Program-made: the position numbers and the translations under genes
Assembly (NCBI GenBank): GCA_023213315.1
Contig: JAKCPI010005234.1
Coordinates: 1 to 64,000, forward strand
Origin: Euborellia annulipes
Lineage: Eukaryota > Arthropoda > Insecta > Dermaptera > Anisolabididae
Direction of reading: 5' to 3'
Length of the DNA stretch: 64,000 nucleotides
Shown here: positions 8,852 through 20,321 of the stretch, one piece after another
Layout: every line of letters begins with the position of its first letter
Numbering within the stretch: the first letter of the stretch is position 1
Notes under the pieces: model-generated
Database searches by the model: none
Told to the model about the DNA's origin: nothing
What the model saw: only the letters and a program-made list of their open reading frames with translations

Positions 8852-11166
8852 ACAATAATTTTGGCTGCATATGACTAGGAATTTTTTTTTTTTTGACTCC
8901 GCTTTAATATAAATTTATATTTTTTAACATTAAAATTTTTTGTTTTTGTATTATTTTACAAAATGGGGGGTGGGGGCGTCATATGATTAAATATTTTTAA
9001 GGGAAGCGTTGTAACACCGTAGGCTCCAAAGTGTCTGCGATGAAATGTCGGGTCTGTCCCTGTATGTGATCGGCCTAAAGCTTTATAAAATTATTTTTTT
9101 TGAATTCACAAAGCAGCAGCTGCTATCAAATATTAACATTTTAGAAAAAAGACTTTCAATTGAAAGTGCTTTTTATTCTTAATATCATAAAAGGATTTGC
9201 CTTTTTATGGCTAGCTATTTTTAGCTTTTTTTTTTACAAAAACAAAAGAATCAAAATTGTAATAAAAAAAACATTAATATTAAATGAGTTTGAAAAATTA
9301 TCAGTAACAAATTAATTGGTTAAATAGAAAAACACTTGTTGATATAGAAAAATTTAAAAATTAAATTAAAACACTTGGTTATAAGCGTGAATGCCGAGAT
9401 AGTCCAAGTACTTATACCAATCAACAAATTTAAACATATCACCAAGTGTTTTTCTAATTATTTAATTTTATATTTATCAAGCATCAGCTCTAAATCCCAT
9501 TTCCCGGTTGAAATTTCGAAATGTTGATGATCAATCAATCCTATTAAACATATCACGTTCTATTCGATGATCAATAATAATAATTTGATAAGAGCAATAA
9601 AATTCTAAACGAGCTTAGAAAATAAATAAATAAAAGCAATAAGATATGATTTCGGAAGAAACAAAACAGCAAACGAACCACCTTCTGTTAAATTTGTGCA
9701 AATATTATTATTTTAATTAATTAAACATGATCCATTTATTATGAAAGATTCAAATCCATTTCCTTATTTATATTTTTAAACATTCTGAGAATTGCAAAGC
9801 CTACAAGATCCCATGACAAGGGCAAAGAGAATAAAGAGCCGTACGGTGGCGCCACCCTGGCGGCGTCTCGGATCAACTAATTAACCTTTATTCTAAATTC
9901 TATTTACACGAATAATAGACTTGTATTTTTATTTATAATAAATGTCCAGATAAATAAATAATATTAATTTTACTCACTATTTAATGAGAAGAGATGACAT
10001 GAAGGGGTTATCTTGATATACACACAATCACAAACACAACACAATATTAACACTTCACTATCTCAAATACAACTAATAAAGGAGATGTCGACCAGACAGA
10101 GATACCGCTTGTTGAGTGACGTAACAATTTCCTCGGCTTCTGATTGGTCAAAGCCTTTCTTGTTATTAGCGAAACCCGCCAATATTATTTATTAATAATA
10201 ATTCTTTTTTTATTATAATTAAAATATATTTAAAAAATTAAATTTTCAATTCAAAAATAAATAATTCATTTTTTGATGGAATATAAAAAAAAAACTTTTT
10301 ATTTGATATGGCAATTTGAATATTTATTTTGACTAATCTCGTTAATTATTTCTAAGCACTCGAGACTGGTTTGGGGAATGACGTCATCCATTGTTTCTCA
10401 GAAGCATTATTAAAGAAAATAAATATATTTTTATATTCGACAAATTAAATAAAGCATTAAAATAGACAATAAGTTGAAAAAGGCGGTAAATAAAAGAACA
10501 AAATTCCAATCTTTTGTTATTGGACAAATGATAATAAATTCTTTATTCGTTATATACACACATATTATATATGCATATACAGATCAGTTTACATTTTCTC
10601 TCTCTCTCTCTCTCTACGGCTCATGTATATCTAATAATAGAAACATTGAGATGGAATTCATCCAACTGACTGAGAGGATTCCTTTCTATGTACAAAAATA
10701 CAAAAAGCACACACGTCGTGGGTGAGTGGTGGGTACAAAATTACGGGCATTTGTTTTTGTTTTGTTTTTTTGATTCAGCATTTGACAAAAAAAAAATTTT
10801 GCTGAATTTTTCTTTTTTTTATCTGGTCCCAAATTTTTTTACGTTTATTTAAGATTTAACGGTTTTGATTTTAGATTCTGAGTTTCCAAGAAATAAATTT
10901 TGTTTAACTGTAACTGCAAACTTGATAAGCAAGCAATCTTTTTGTTCAAGCAAGCTGTTTTGCGCAAGCCGCTTGATTGAACAAGCAAGCAAATCTCTCC
11001 GCCATTTTTATAGATGTTTTGACATTTGATATTTATTTAATATATATTAATTTCATTTTAAATATTAATATTTATTGTGCAAGTGAGTATTTCTTGTTAT
11101 CTTTGAGTTGGATGACATTTTTAGTGTTATTTTTTGATGTGACATCTATTTCAATAAGCTTATTAT
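8852..11166. other. AT-rich intergenic
   Basis: No gene recognised. The only structured element seen is the small inverted-repeat element at 9325-9456. Simple repeats include CT (10598-10615). Confidence 0.3.
9325..9456. repeat. Small inverted-repeat element (MITE-like)
   Basis: tagaaaaacacttg at 9325-9338 is repeated inverted at 9443-9456, with a second copy of the AACACTTGGT word inside. It is 132 bp long with no coding capacity and no clear target duplication. Confidence 0.45.
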
Positions 11167-11547
11167 TATTTGTAGGTTAATATGTATTAATAGTTCCTTG
11201 AGGTGTTTTCTAGCAGGATGGAGCGTGCAGAGGAGAATTATTTGATTAAAAACCAATTCTTTTTTGAACGACAGGATGCACCCTTTCGTATTTCAATCAG
11301 AATCTTTTTGTCTAGATTTATTAGAATAAAATGTAAAATGTATTACAATATATAAAAAATCAGTGCATGAATACATTGTTATTCTAATAAGTCTAGACAT
11401 AATAAGGTTCTGATGAAGGCTACCGAAATGGCCGAAACGAGAAGGATGCATCCGTCGTTAACCGAAAAGAATTGCTTTTTAATCAAACAATTCTCCTCTG
11501 CAGCGCTCCATCCTGCTAGAAAACATACATATTAACCTACAAATAAT
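11167..11547. repeat. Long fold-back element with a hammerhead-like core
   Basis: The arms (about 11167-11340 and 11373-11547) are inverted copies: both contain TTTGTAGGTTAATATGTA, CTAGCAGGATGGAGC, GGAGAATTGTTTGATTAAA-like and TTATTAGAAT blocks. The right arm carries a well-formed hammerhead-like core (11410-11437). The left arm has a shortened, damaged counterpart. This fits a Penelope-like element reduced to two inverted terminal repeats. Confidence 0.7.
11410..11437 (+). ncRNA. Hammerhead-ribozyme-like core with helix II
   Basis: CTGATGA matches the consensus CUGAUGA exactly. It is followed by A and a 5-bp helix II (GGCTA / TGGCC with one G-U, loop CCGAAA), then GAAAC. After GAAAC comes GAG rather than GTC, so the expected cleavage triplet is missing or displaced. 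It is the best helix II on the plus strand in the left half of the window, but self-cleavage is doubtful. Confidence 0.45.
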
Positions 11548-12097
11548 TGACATTTTTAGGTTAATTTTCGGCATAAGCTGTTATGCTTGCACGAATTGTG
11601 CAGCAAACAGATTGCACATGCATGCTTGTCAAGTGTGCAGTTACGCCTTAAGAACGGTTTCGGTTTAAATTCTGAGTATCCTACTAAAAATTAATTTTGT
11701 TTTTTTTATTTATTTTAACGAGAAGGGAGGGGATTTTCCTTTTTTAAAAAAACCTCTTTATATAACATGGTTCTTTTGATGAGGGGGTGTGGTTCTTCAC
11801 TCTTTAATTAAAACTTAATAAAAAAAAAAAAAAAAAATTACATTCTTTAAAAAGGGGGGGGGGGGCGCCCCCCCCCCCATCTCAGCTGCGTATACAAAAA
11901 AAAAATGAACTTTTTGTTGTTCGTTGTCAAAGGATCAGCTTCAAGTGAACTTTAGATGGGGAATAAAAATAAAATCATATTAAATTTCAAGCCAAATTAA
12001 TTAGGAATTTCCAGAAACTGCCGTTTGTGTGTCACTTAGGACGCAACGTCACAAGAGAGTTAGGATTCTTAGCTTTTGATTAAATTTGTAAATAAAT
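11548..12097. other. Intergenic, low complexity
   Basis: Contains an A-run (11821-11836) and a G-run/C-run pair (11855-11878). No gene recognised. Confidence 0.3.
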
Positions 12098-12420
12098 CAG
12101 GGGCGTATATAAGGGGGGGGGGCAATTTTCTAAATGCATATAGAGCTACAGGGATATAGAGACAATAATGGGTCTCGCCCCCCCCCCCCAAATGTTTGTT
12201 CGGCCCCGCAGCACGAAAATCTCAGGTCCCGCGAAAGAGTGAAATGTTCCACGAACGGCACATGAAAAAAATTTTGGCCCCACGGATGGTAAAAATTTTG
12301 TTTCTCTAAAAAAGAGGTAAAATATTCTTACGGACGGGGAAAAAATTTGATTCCGCAAAAAAGGAAAAATTTTTGAGAACAGCCCCCCCCCCCGCGAAAA
12401 AATGTCTATATACGCCCCTG
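12098..12420. mobile_element. hAT-type MITE
   Basis: Terminal inverted repeats CAGGGGCGTATATA and TATATACGCCCCTG bound a 323-bp element. The 8-bp flanks AAATAAAT (12090-12097) and AAATGAAT (12421-12428) differ at one base. CAGGG termini and an 8-bp duplication are the hAT signature. The inside has C-runs and no open frame of interest. Confidence 0.75.
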
Positions 12421-12474
12421 AAATGAATACAGAGTTTGGCCAATAAGTTCCGGGACTGATCAACAGATAGCGCC

Positions 12475-12712
12475 ACCAGCGGCGTAGCGAGCCCGGAGCA
12501 CAATATCTTTTTAGCCCCCATATGTAAAATATACAAAATTATTATATTAACACTGGCACTAAATTTAAAATATATTTTCCAGAAATCTCTATATAATAAA
12601 AATAAAAATTATCCAGCAATTTTATTTTGTTTTGCGATCTATTTGGCGCCCCTTTGTGAGTAGCGCCAGGGGCATGATGCCCCCCCCCCGCCCCCCCTCG
12701 CTACGCCACTGG
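12475..12712. mobile_element. MITE with GGCGTAGCGAG termini
   Basis: GGCGTAGCGAGCC near 12480 and the inverted CTCGCTACGCCACTGG ending near 12712 form terminal inverted repeats of a roughly 235-bp element. No duplication was found. The preceding 12433-12470 (TTGGCCAATAAGTTCCGGGAC) looks like a mariner-type terminus, so this may have landed next to another relic. Confidence 0.5.
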
Positions 12713-12725
12713 TTCAAGTTGGTTT

Positions 12726-12920
12726 ATTTGAGAAAGAAAAACGGTAAATTTTCAGCAATTTTTTATTAGTTTACAAAGCAATATAATATTTCCAAATATT
12801 TCAGAGACGTATCGGCCGGCCGGCATCCCTTCTTCAGTAAAATTCGAAATATTTGGAAATAATAATGCCTTGTAAACTATTAAAAAATTGCTGAAAATTT
12901 ACCGTTTTTCTTTCTCAAAT
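12726..12920. repeat. Fold-back with central hammerhead-like motif
   Basis: Inverted arms 12726-12802 and 12845-12920 (starting ATTTGAGAAAGAAAAACGG) match with few changes. The 42-bp centre, read on the minus strand, is CTGAAGA, AGGGATGCCGGCCGGCC, GATAC, GTC. This is a hammerhead core layout with GATAC in place of GAAAC, which should abolish activity. Confidence 0.65.
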
Positions 12921-13913
12921 GTTAAAAGCAATATTTCCTTGCAGTGAGATCGAATCTTAACTTTTAAGCAATATTTCCTATTTAAATATTTATTCTGGGC
13001 CAAATTTTCTTAAAACTTACTTTTATTTTAGAAAATACGGGCTATATAGAGCACAGAATTTCGTTTTTCAGTATTCTTGTATAATAGTATAAAATCTGTA
13101 GAATAATAACTTTGAAATCTTGTATTTAATTTAGAAAAAAATAAATGTTTTTGACGATAACAAATGTATTTATTTATTAATATAATCAATCAATTGAATG
13201 TAATTAATATATTTTTTTATTCTTTATAAGTTTTAATTTTATTTTTTAATAAATTTGTATAAAAAATATAAAAAATTGTACCAGGAGTGAACAGGAGAAT
13301 AGAATAGTAGAGGAGTGTGTTGGCGCCAGAAAAAAAATAACCTCCTATCTGTTTTTAATCTCCGGGTATAGAAAGAAAATAAAATATCTGATTTGTGCTG
13401 CACTCTTGTGGAAACTTTAAAAATTATACTTATAATTCTAAAAGTCTCCACAGGGTCGCAGCACTAATCAGCCTGAGACCCGGACATGGGGGTTCAGGAA
13501 AAAATAACCTCCACTCTGAGATTGATAGACATCCTCTTAATTTATGATTAATTTCTAATGATTATTCCCGGAGATCAAAAACAGAGAGCAGGTTTTTTTT
13601 TTTTGGCGTCAACACACCTCTTTACGATCTCTATTCTCCTTTTCACTCCTTTTTACAAAGACCACATATTTTTAATACAAATTTATTAAAAAATAAAATT
13701 GAAAATTGAGTTTGATGGCATTTCCCCTCTCCCCGTAGCGCCTCACTGATTGATATGATGGTAAACAAAAACCACGTGCAGATCACAACTAGGTCGGTCC
13801 CCTTTGGTTTGTGCACCCCCAGCCCAGCTGCGCTCGTGGCGGGCGCCTGTTTTACCACGCCCCCGTTACGGCCCTGTATACAGACTATATGATCTTTATT
13901 ATTAAGTATTAGT
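12921..13913. other. AT-rich intergenic
   Basis: No gene or known repeat was recognised. There are short GC-richer patches around 13440-13500 and 13730-13875. Confidence 0.3.
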
Positions 13914-14554
13914 TCATGTGAAAAATTCGATGTCGAGATTTTGATGGATCTTCACGTTTTGAGGTCCCCTGAATCCAAAAAAGTGGTTTTCGCGACATGG
14001 TCTGTCTCTGTGTGTGTGTGTGTGTGTGTGTCTGTCTGTGTCTGTCTGTGTGTCTGTGAACAAAATATCTCAATAACGGAAAGAGCTAGGAGGTTGAAAT
14101 TTTATATCTAAGTTAGGCGGGGTGCCCCCATGGGAACTGACACGAAGCTTTTGAACAAAATCGACCCAAGAGTACTAGTACTTTACTGATGCACTTTTTC
14201 AGTTTTTTTCGATTTTCTCAAAATTCGCTCCAACGATTTTTTTTTAAATTCAAAAATCAATTATTTTTTAGATGCTCTTTAAAATGTATATTCTCATTTT
14301 GTGATTGAAATCTTCTGAAGGCCACTTTACTCTTGTATTCCATAGAAAAGATAGGAGAATGGTTGTCATGGTAACAACATATAAATATTTTCCCATACTT
14401 ATAAATTTTACATCGTGAAAATCGAATGTACCCTACTGTCGGAAACTAAATACATGTCGACACAAAAAATCTGGTGAGACAAGCACAGTACACAACTTTC
14501 GAATACCGAAGGTAAGAGAAAGTTGTGTGCTGTGCGCCAGTCACACCAGATTTT
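13914..14554 (+). mobile_element. HINE-like (Helentron-type) copy
   Basis: Plus-oriented copy of the window's dominant repeat. In order it holds: AAATTCGATGTCGAGATTTT, the GGTCCCCTGAATCC block, a GT/GTCT microsatellite (about 14005-14060), GGTTGTCATGGTAACAACA, and the 3' hairpin AATCTGGTG...CACCAGATT (14468-14552) that contains AGGTAAGAGAAAGT. The extreme 5' end with ACTTTCTCTTACCT is missing. Confidence 0.7.
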
Positions 14555-14819
14555 TAATATTGATAAATGTCTGATTTCAAATATAAAATAAAATTTATTT
14601 CTCTCCAAACTCAATTAAAAACATTGGAATTTTTTACTTCATATTTTAAAATTGATTGATTGATTTTTGCATTATTGAATTTACCTTCTTGTATCTACCT
14701 CTATCAATCTTGCTTTAGTTAAATTAGGGTGTGTTGAGTGGATAATTGAAAGTGATAGGATTAATAAATTAATTTACAACACCTGTCCTTCTTAGAAATT
14801 AAACATTTCTTAGTTAAAT

Positions 14820-15115
14820 TTTTTTTTTTTTTTTTTTTTGTAAAGTGATTTGTATTCAATAAATTAATTAAGCATCTTATCCACATTCATGTACCATGTA
14901 GGGGGATTTGTGTCCTTCATTGATCTCTCTACTTGAATGTTAAGTACGACAGCATGACGCACAGCCAAGGGCAGTTTCTGGGCAGTTTTAGTGGCCGTTC
15001 GAGGATACTTCAATCATTGATTATGATATTGAATGTCCACCTGGAAGCGCGTTTGGTCCTGAGTATGCCAATAGCCCTCTCCACTTTGAATCAAATAGGA
15101 ATTCCCTTAGCTTGA
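14820..15115 (-). other. Coding-like, possibly retroposed fragment
   Basis: A roughly 180-bp GC-richer island lies in AT-rich DNA. On the minus strand one frame runs for about 80 codons with one internal stop, including QKLPLAVRHAVVLN and TWYMNV. It ends at TAA and is followed by a run of A on that strand (T-run 14820-14839). The plus strand also has a 60-codon open frame, so the true frame is unclear. No family was recognised. A decayed retroposed or transposon fragment is the likeliest reading. Confidence 0.25.
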
Positions 15116-17421
15116 ATGTCATCAAAATACACATCGCTTTGAGTTCTGTCATTTTTATTTTTTAATGAGTTTTTCAATATTTGAAAGGGAAATTTCAAAT
15201 CCAATCAAAGTGCTTAAAATAAATTTATATAGGCCTATAGAAAAATTAATCAAATTTTATATATTCTTTTTCACTCTTAAAGCATTTTTCTTTTTAAGAT
15301 TATAAATATTAGGCCTAGTAATAATCTAACCAAATATGACATTAATCTAACCCAATATTACAAACATGTTATAAAGAGTGGAAACGTTAGCAATTTCGTT
15401 GGTTATTTTTTGTTAAACCTAGAGAAAGAATATAGACCCACTAAATGAAATTAATAATCTACGAAAAATATTAATTAAAAACAATAAAGAAGAATTATTT
15501 ATTTGACTTTAAATAATTTAAAACTTACCAGTTCAGGCAAATGAATTTGGTAAAATTAAAATAAAACCCGGTGTTAATAGTGGCTCCCGTGACCGCTAAT
15601 GGCAAATTTAACATCATCAGTCAGACAGACAAAGGCTTGAGTATTAATAAATGTTGCATTTCTAACAGGGGAGAGAAAGTCGTGCAATTTTAAAAGGGAG
15701 AGGCGGGGAACAACCTTTTAGAACAAAGACTCGCCATGACATCGTTTGCTGTAATTGGTTGTTGGCCTCAGTTTTCATCCGCCATTTTCTCTTTAGCTGT
15801 CTTCCGTAATTTTCCTTCTAAAGATAATCATTAGACTAAACCAAAGTTACTTCTCTCTTTTCAACTCGTATACGTATATAATTAAGAAGAAAGTAAGAAA
15901 TGAGAGAAGGAAAGGAAGAAAGGCGATAGTTGAATTTCTCTACCTTTTTTAGTTGACCTCTAATGAGAAATATGAAGAAACCCCTATATCCTATTTATAG
16001 TGAGAGACTCTAATCTTACTATTTTTTAAATAATTATGACATATTTACCAGTCTCCTCTGTTAATCTTTAAATCAATGTTTCCATTTTGATTAAATATGA
16101 TCATAGAATATTTTGAAAAATATTTATTAGAAGAAAAAATATATAAAGTATGTGGATTTTACTTTCTCTTATCTATTTATATATGTATAGGGCTACGTAT
16201 GTTTATAATCGAGAAAAAGTATTGCATTCATGTCGAAAATTCGATGTCATGGAAATACACCTTTTAAGTCCCCCTGAATACAACAAATTGTGTCTCGCAA
16301 AATGGTCTGTGTGTCTGTTTTATATCTAACAAGTAAGTTAGGCACCGTCCTGAGGCACGAAAATTAGCTTTTAAATAAAAATCAATTATTTTTCAATGTT
16401 CTTTAAAATGTATATTCTCACATATAATGACAATATTATTAATACAAGCATAACAAACAATTTCTTAGCTCTAAATTATGTGGCGACAAATCTTCTATTC
16501 AAAAGCTCTATTTTACTTGTTTGATAAACATTCAAACCGTATCATGGAAATTTTCCTGGAAAATGTTTAGTTATTTTCCGGTTGATGTTCAGAACTATTG
16601 TATAACTGGAATAACGAAACGAACCATAAAGAAAAACATTCAATGCAAAACTAGAGTTGCTTCTTGTCAATAGAAACAACTGAGTGAGTTTAGCTCTCAG
16701 TGTCAATAAATGAAACTTTAAAGCGAATTATCCATTGAAACCGACGAGCTAAATAAATGAGAAATAGGTTACTTGTAATTTTCACTTCTTATGATATAAG
16801 TTTTAAGCTTAATTAAATCTATATCAAAATAATTGATATAAATTATTTTTAATTTTAAAGCGGACCACTCACTCATTGAGTAAGAAAGAGGGTTTCAGGG
16901 ATTTCAACCGATCTCACATTGAACTTCTTCCGTCATAATATCGCAAACGGCTTTATAAACGAAGGGTTGACTGAAAATGAGATCTTTTATTTTATTCAGA
17001 CTGTACTAACCTTAATATTGTACTATTGAATACAATATAAAAAAGTAAAAACACATTTTTATTATTGAGATTCTGATTTCAACCATAAGTGTGATCAGCG
17101 ATTGTGTCACACAAAATTTATTTAGTATAAAGAATATAAATTAGCTTTATTACTTTAAAGTTAACAACTAGTTTTTTAATAAAATGGTCTTAAAAATATT
17201 CAAAATATTTCTTAAACTTATTTTAGAATTATTATTTTTATTATCTTAAACATTTAATATTTCAAACCATGAATATTTTTACTATTATTTTATATCATCT
17301 TCATTTATTTATTTATTTTGTCAAGTTGTTTATAAAAAAAAAAAAAAAACTTTCACATTGGCTTATTGATTTTTATTATGTTCTCACTCCAGATGTTAGT
17401 ATAAAATAATTTTTTGACTTT
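15116..17421. other. AT-rich intergenic with a HINE-like relic
   Basis: About 16215-16325 is a short piece of the HINE-like 5' region (AAAATTCGATGTCATGG, then AAGTCCCCCTGAATAC). Nothing else was recognised. Confidence 0.35.
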
Positions 17422-17439
17422 AAGATATAATATGGATTT

Positions 17440-17687
17440 TCGCTCAGGGGCCCACATCTTGTGGGTACGTGGATGGCGACCACGAGCTGCCCTAGCTGGG
17501 ACAGGCAGTCCTTCTGTTCTTTGTATGTCTGTCTCTTCCTTCATCTTTCAACAGGCGTCAGACCGTGCGATAGGCCGGCCTTTTCTATCCTTCTCGGTCG
17601 CAAAATCGCATGAAAGAGTTGGAGAGAAGAAGAGAGGTCAGCCGACCCCGCATCGCGGGAATAAGGCGAGGACAGAAGAAGAAGAAG
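17440..17687 (+). mobile_element. Short retroposon with GAA-repeat tail and 18-bp target duplication
   Basis: A 248-bp GC-rich insert flanked by an exact duplication, aagatataatatggattt (17422-17439 and 17688-17705). It starts CGCTCAGGGGCCCACATCTT and ends in a GAAGAAGAAG tail. A related copy lies at 57729-57940. The tail and long duplication indicate target-primed reverse transcription, so it is a SINE or the 3' end of an I-group LINE. No clear A and B boxes were seen. Confidence 0.75.
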
Positions 17688-17705
17688 AAGATATAATATG
17701 GATTT

Positions 17706-18526
17706 AAAAAAAAAATATTAAATAAAGTACCATTTCTGAATGACGGATTTATTCCAAAAAATGAAACAAATTTTGAATTTTATTTATGTATGAAACGCAT
17801 ACTAATTGTGTTTTTAAGTTATCGTGTTAATATACATTTAGGGAGAAATAAAGAGCGAGAGAGAGATCTCTTATATTTAGAGTGAAGAAGAAAAGCGAAA
17901 ATATTTGATAATGCGGAAACAAAATTAAATTAAAAAAAAAGAAAATGTTCGAAATTCTGAACAATAATAAAACACAAAGAAGAAATATGAAGCTCTAGAA
18001 AAGAAGATATCTTTGAAACTTAAGAAAAGAATCAATGCAGCCTTGCAATCCTGGTTCAGCTTGGCGATTCTAGAAATAATCTAACAAAAAGGGAAAAAAC
18101 ATTCTTGATTAATTTTGCTTATAGTTTCCGCAAATTGGAATAAAATTTATTAATTGGTTACAGTGTGGAACATAAATTTATGAGATTTAAATGCTGTCCC
18201 AATTTGTATAAATACAGTATTCCTAAATGTCCTTGATCATTTGTATCTTAAATAAATAAAGTTATAGTTCATAAGCCACGGATATAGACTAAAAAATACA
18301 AAAATGCTGTTCTGTTGGAATGGAAGTTTCTGGGGTTGATACCGGTATTTTGCGAGGGACAAAATCATCATTTAGACCGAGTTATTAAAGCATTTGGGTT
18401 GCCTACTATACTCTTTAGTAACGAAATACAATCAAATTTATGCATTCCAAGATAACAAATCTTTTTTTTCCTAATTCACACCAACTATCAAAAAAAATTT
18501 CTTATTTGGTTATGAAAAATTGTATA
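17706..18526. other. AT-rich intergenic
   Basis: No gene or repeat family was recognised. Confidence 0.3.
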
Positions 18527-18534
18527 TTCTATAA

Positions 18535-18774
18535 CAGGGGTGGCCAACCTGCGGTTCGCGATACATGCGGCTCTTTGAAGGATTATTTGTGGCTCTCGAT
18601 AAATGTTATTGAGAAGTGCGGTCACCAATTATTCACCAAATTTTAAAGAATTATCAAGAGAACTAAAAAATATGTTTAATTTTTAATATTTAAATTAAGT
18701 ATTTAATTGCGGCTCGCGAAAAATTTCAAATTTTGAAAAATGGCTCGGTCTATCAAGGAGCTTGGCCACTCCTG
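18535..18774. mobile_element. hAT-type MITE, 240 bp
   Basis: It begins CAGGGGTGGCCAACC and ends GGCCACTCCTG, inverted termini of the classic hAT type, flanked by the exact 8-bp duplication TTCTATAA (18527-18534 and 18775-18782). It has no coding capacity. The intact duplication suggests a relatively recent insertion. Confidence 0.88.
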
Positions 18775-18782
18775 TTCTATAA

Positions 18783-19317
18783 AGTCTTAACAAATCTTTT
18801 TTACGAAGCCTGATTCAATTTCAATTTCTATTGAATTCTATGCGGTTAACATAAAGTAAATAAAAAAAAAAATAAATAAATAAGAGTAAATAAAAAATTC
18901 ATTTTTTCTCAGTGCCTTCTACAATAAATTAAAAAATATTCTATTCTCATTATTATTAAATGAATACATGCCTCGAGGGTTTAAAATTTTTATTTGACCT
19001 TCGTGTTGATTCAATTACCAGAGAATTTTAAATAAATAAAATTCCCATCCTTCTTGTTTTATTAACAAAAAAAAAAAAAAAGAAAGGAAAAAGAAAAAAA
19101 AATTAAGTCTTTTCTTACGTTCAAATATTAATGGCGCTTATTTATTAGTATCAAAAGTTAATATATTTAAAACTTTGGTTTCCACTTAAGTGATTTTTTT
19201 ATATTTATAATAAATTATTTAACGTTTTAGTGTAAATTACCTGAAACAAAAAGAAAAAAATATTAACATTATTTATTCCTTTAATACCAGTACAAAGGAT
19301 AATTTAACTAAAGTTTG

Positions 19318-19349
<32 letters not shown>

Positions 19350-20277
19350 TTTTTTTTTGTTTAAACTCTTTTTTGGAATTTGAAGCCATTTACTCTTTAG
19401 ACTGGAAACCAACCACGGACTTCAAGATTCTTAAGTCAGTGGTTCGTTTCCAGTCACTGACTTAAGATTCTAAAACGCGTCAAGGGTTAATAATTATTGA
19501 AATTTAGGAAATTTCATTTAAAAATAATTAAAAGGTTTCTTCAAATACCGGTATAAAAAATACCAGCACTCTTATTGTGTTCCAATTTTAACTCTAGTGA
19601 CATATCTCATTTCCAAAAGTTGGAAAAAAAATATAAGGGTCAGCATTCAGGCACTTAGAAAACGCTCAGGACAGAAAAAAAATGAAAAATAGTATATACT
19701 GGATTTATATATAGGCCTATATATACACTCCCACACACATATATATATGCTATATATTTATTGTAGCTGAGAGGAATTTTTTTGGTACGTTTGCATGTCT
19801 CCTGGACCAATTTAAGAAACATCTTCTACATTCAGCCCTTCACTTGCAATCTCTTTGCTTGGAGCAAAAAGTTTTTCTTTTATTATTTATTTCTTATCCT
19901 CCAATTTTTGACGTTCTTTAAACAGTAACATTATTAAGAGGGGTACAGGAGGAATTCTCATAATGGTCTCGAAAAAACTTGAATTATGAGTTCGAAAATT
20001 ATTAAAACATTTATTTTTATTGATTTTTTGTTAATCAACCAACTGTAAGCTCATATAAATTATTTAAACTCAGCATCGGATTGTAGGAACGTCTAATATC
20101 TATTTTGTCTTATGGACTTTTGTTACAGTTGAATTATTTATCAAATTCTAATGAATTCATCTTTATTTTGAAGTTAATAAATTCAGAATAAATGAATTGA
20201 AAATTAATACCACTTTTCTTTTTTTAGAAATAATTCATTGGACAAATTTTCTCTCAATTTTTTTTCTCCTTAATTAG
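18783..20277. other. AT-rich intergenic
   Basis: Contains a T-run of about 30 (19319-19348), a short hairpin (ACTGGAAACCAACCA 19402-19416 against TGGTTCGTTTCCAGT 19440-19454) and TA-rich repeats (19705-19755). No gene recognised. Confidence 0.3.
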
Positions 20278-20321
20278 GTGCCCTGTTCACGTCGAAACGG
20301 AAGAGGAAGAAGAGCCCTTGA
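20278..20321 (+). CDS. Possible terminal exon (alternative Vsx 3' end?)
   Basis: A good acceptor (pyrimidine-rich tract, then TTAATTAG) precedes sequence that, with two bases completing a split codon, reads ALFTSKRKRKKSP and stops at TGA. The following 180 bp are clearly GC-richer than the background and could be 3' UTR, with AATAAA at about 20571. The phase matches the G-ending donor of the Vsx exon at 3093, so splicing would give WLLG followed by this basic tail. There is no homology evidence, and it may be chance. Confidence 0.2.

Noticed and set aside
12433..12470. Complete mariner element
   Set aside because: Only one terminus-like sequence (CCAATAAGTTCCGGGAC) was found and no matching inverted end or transposase.
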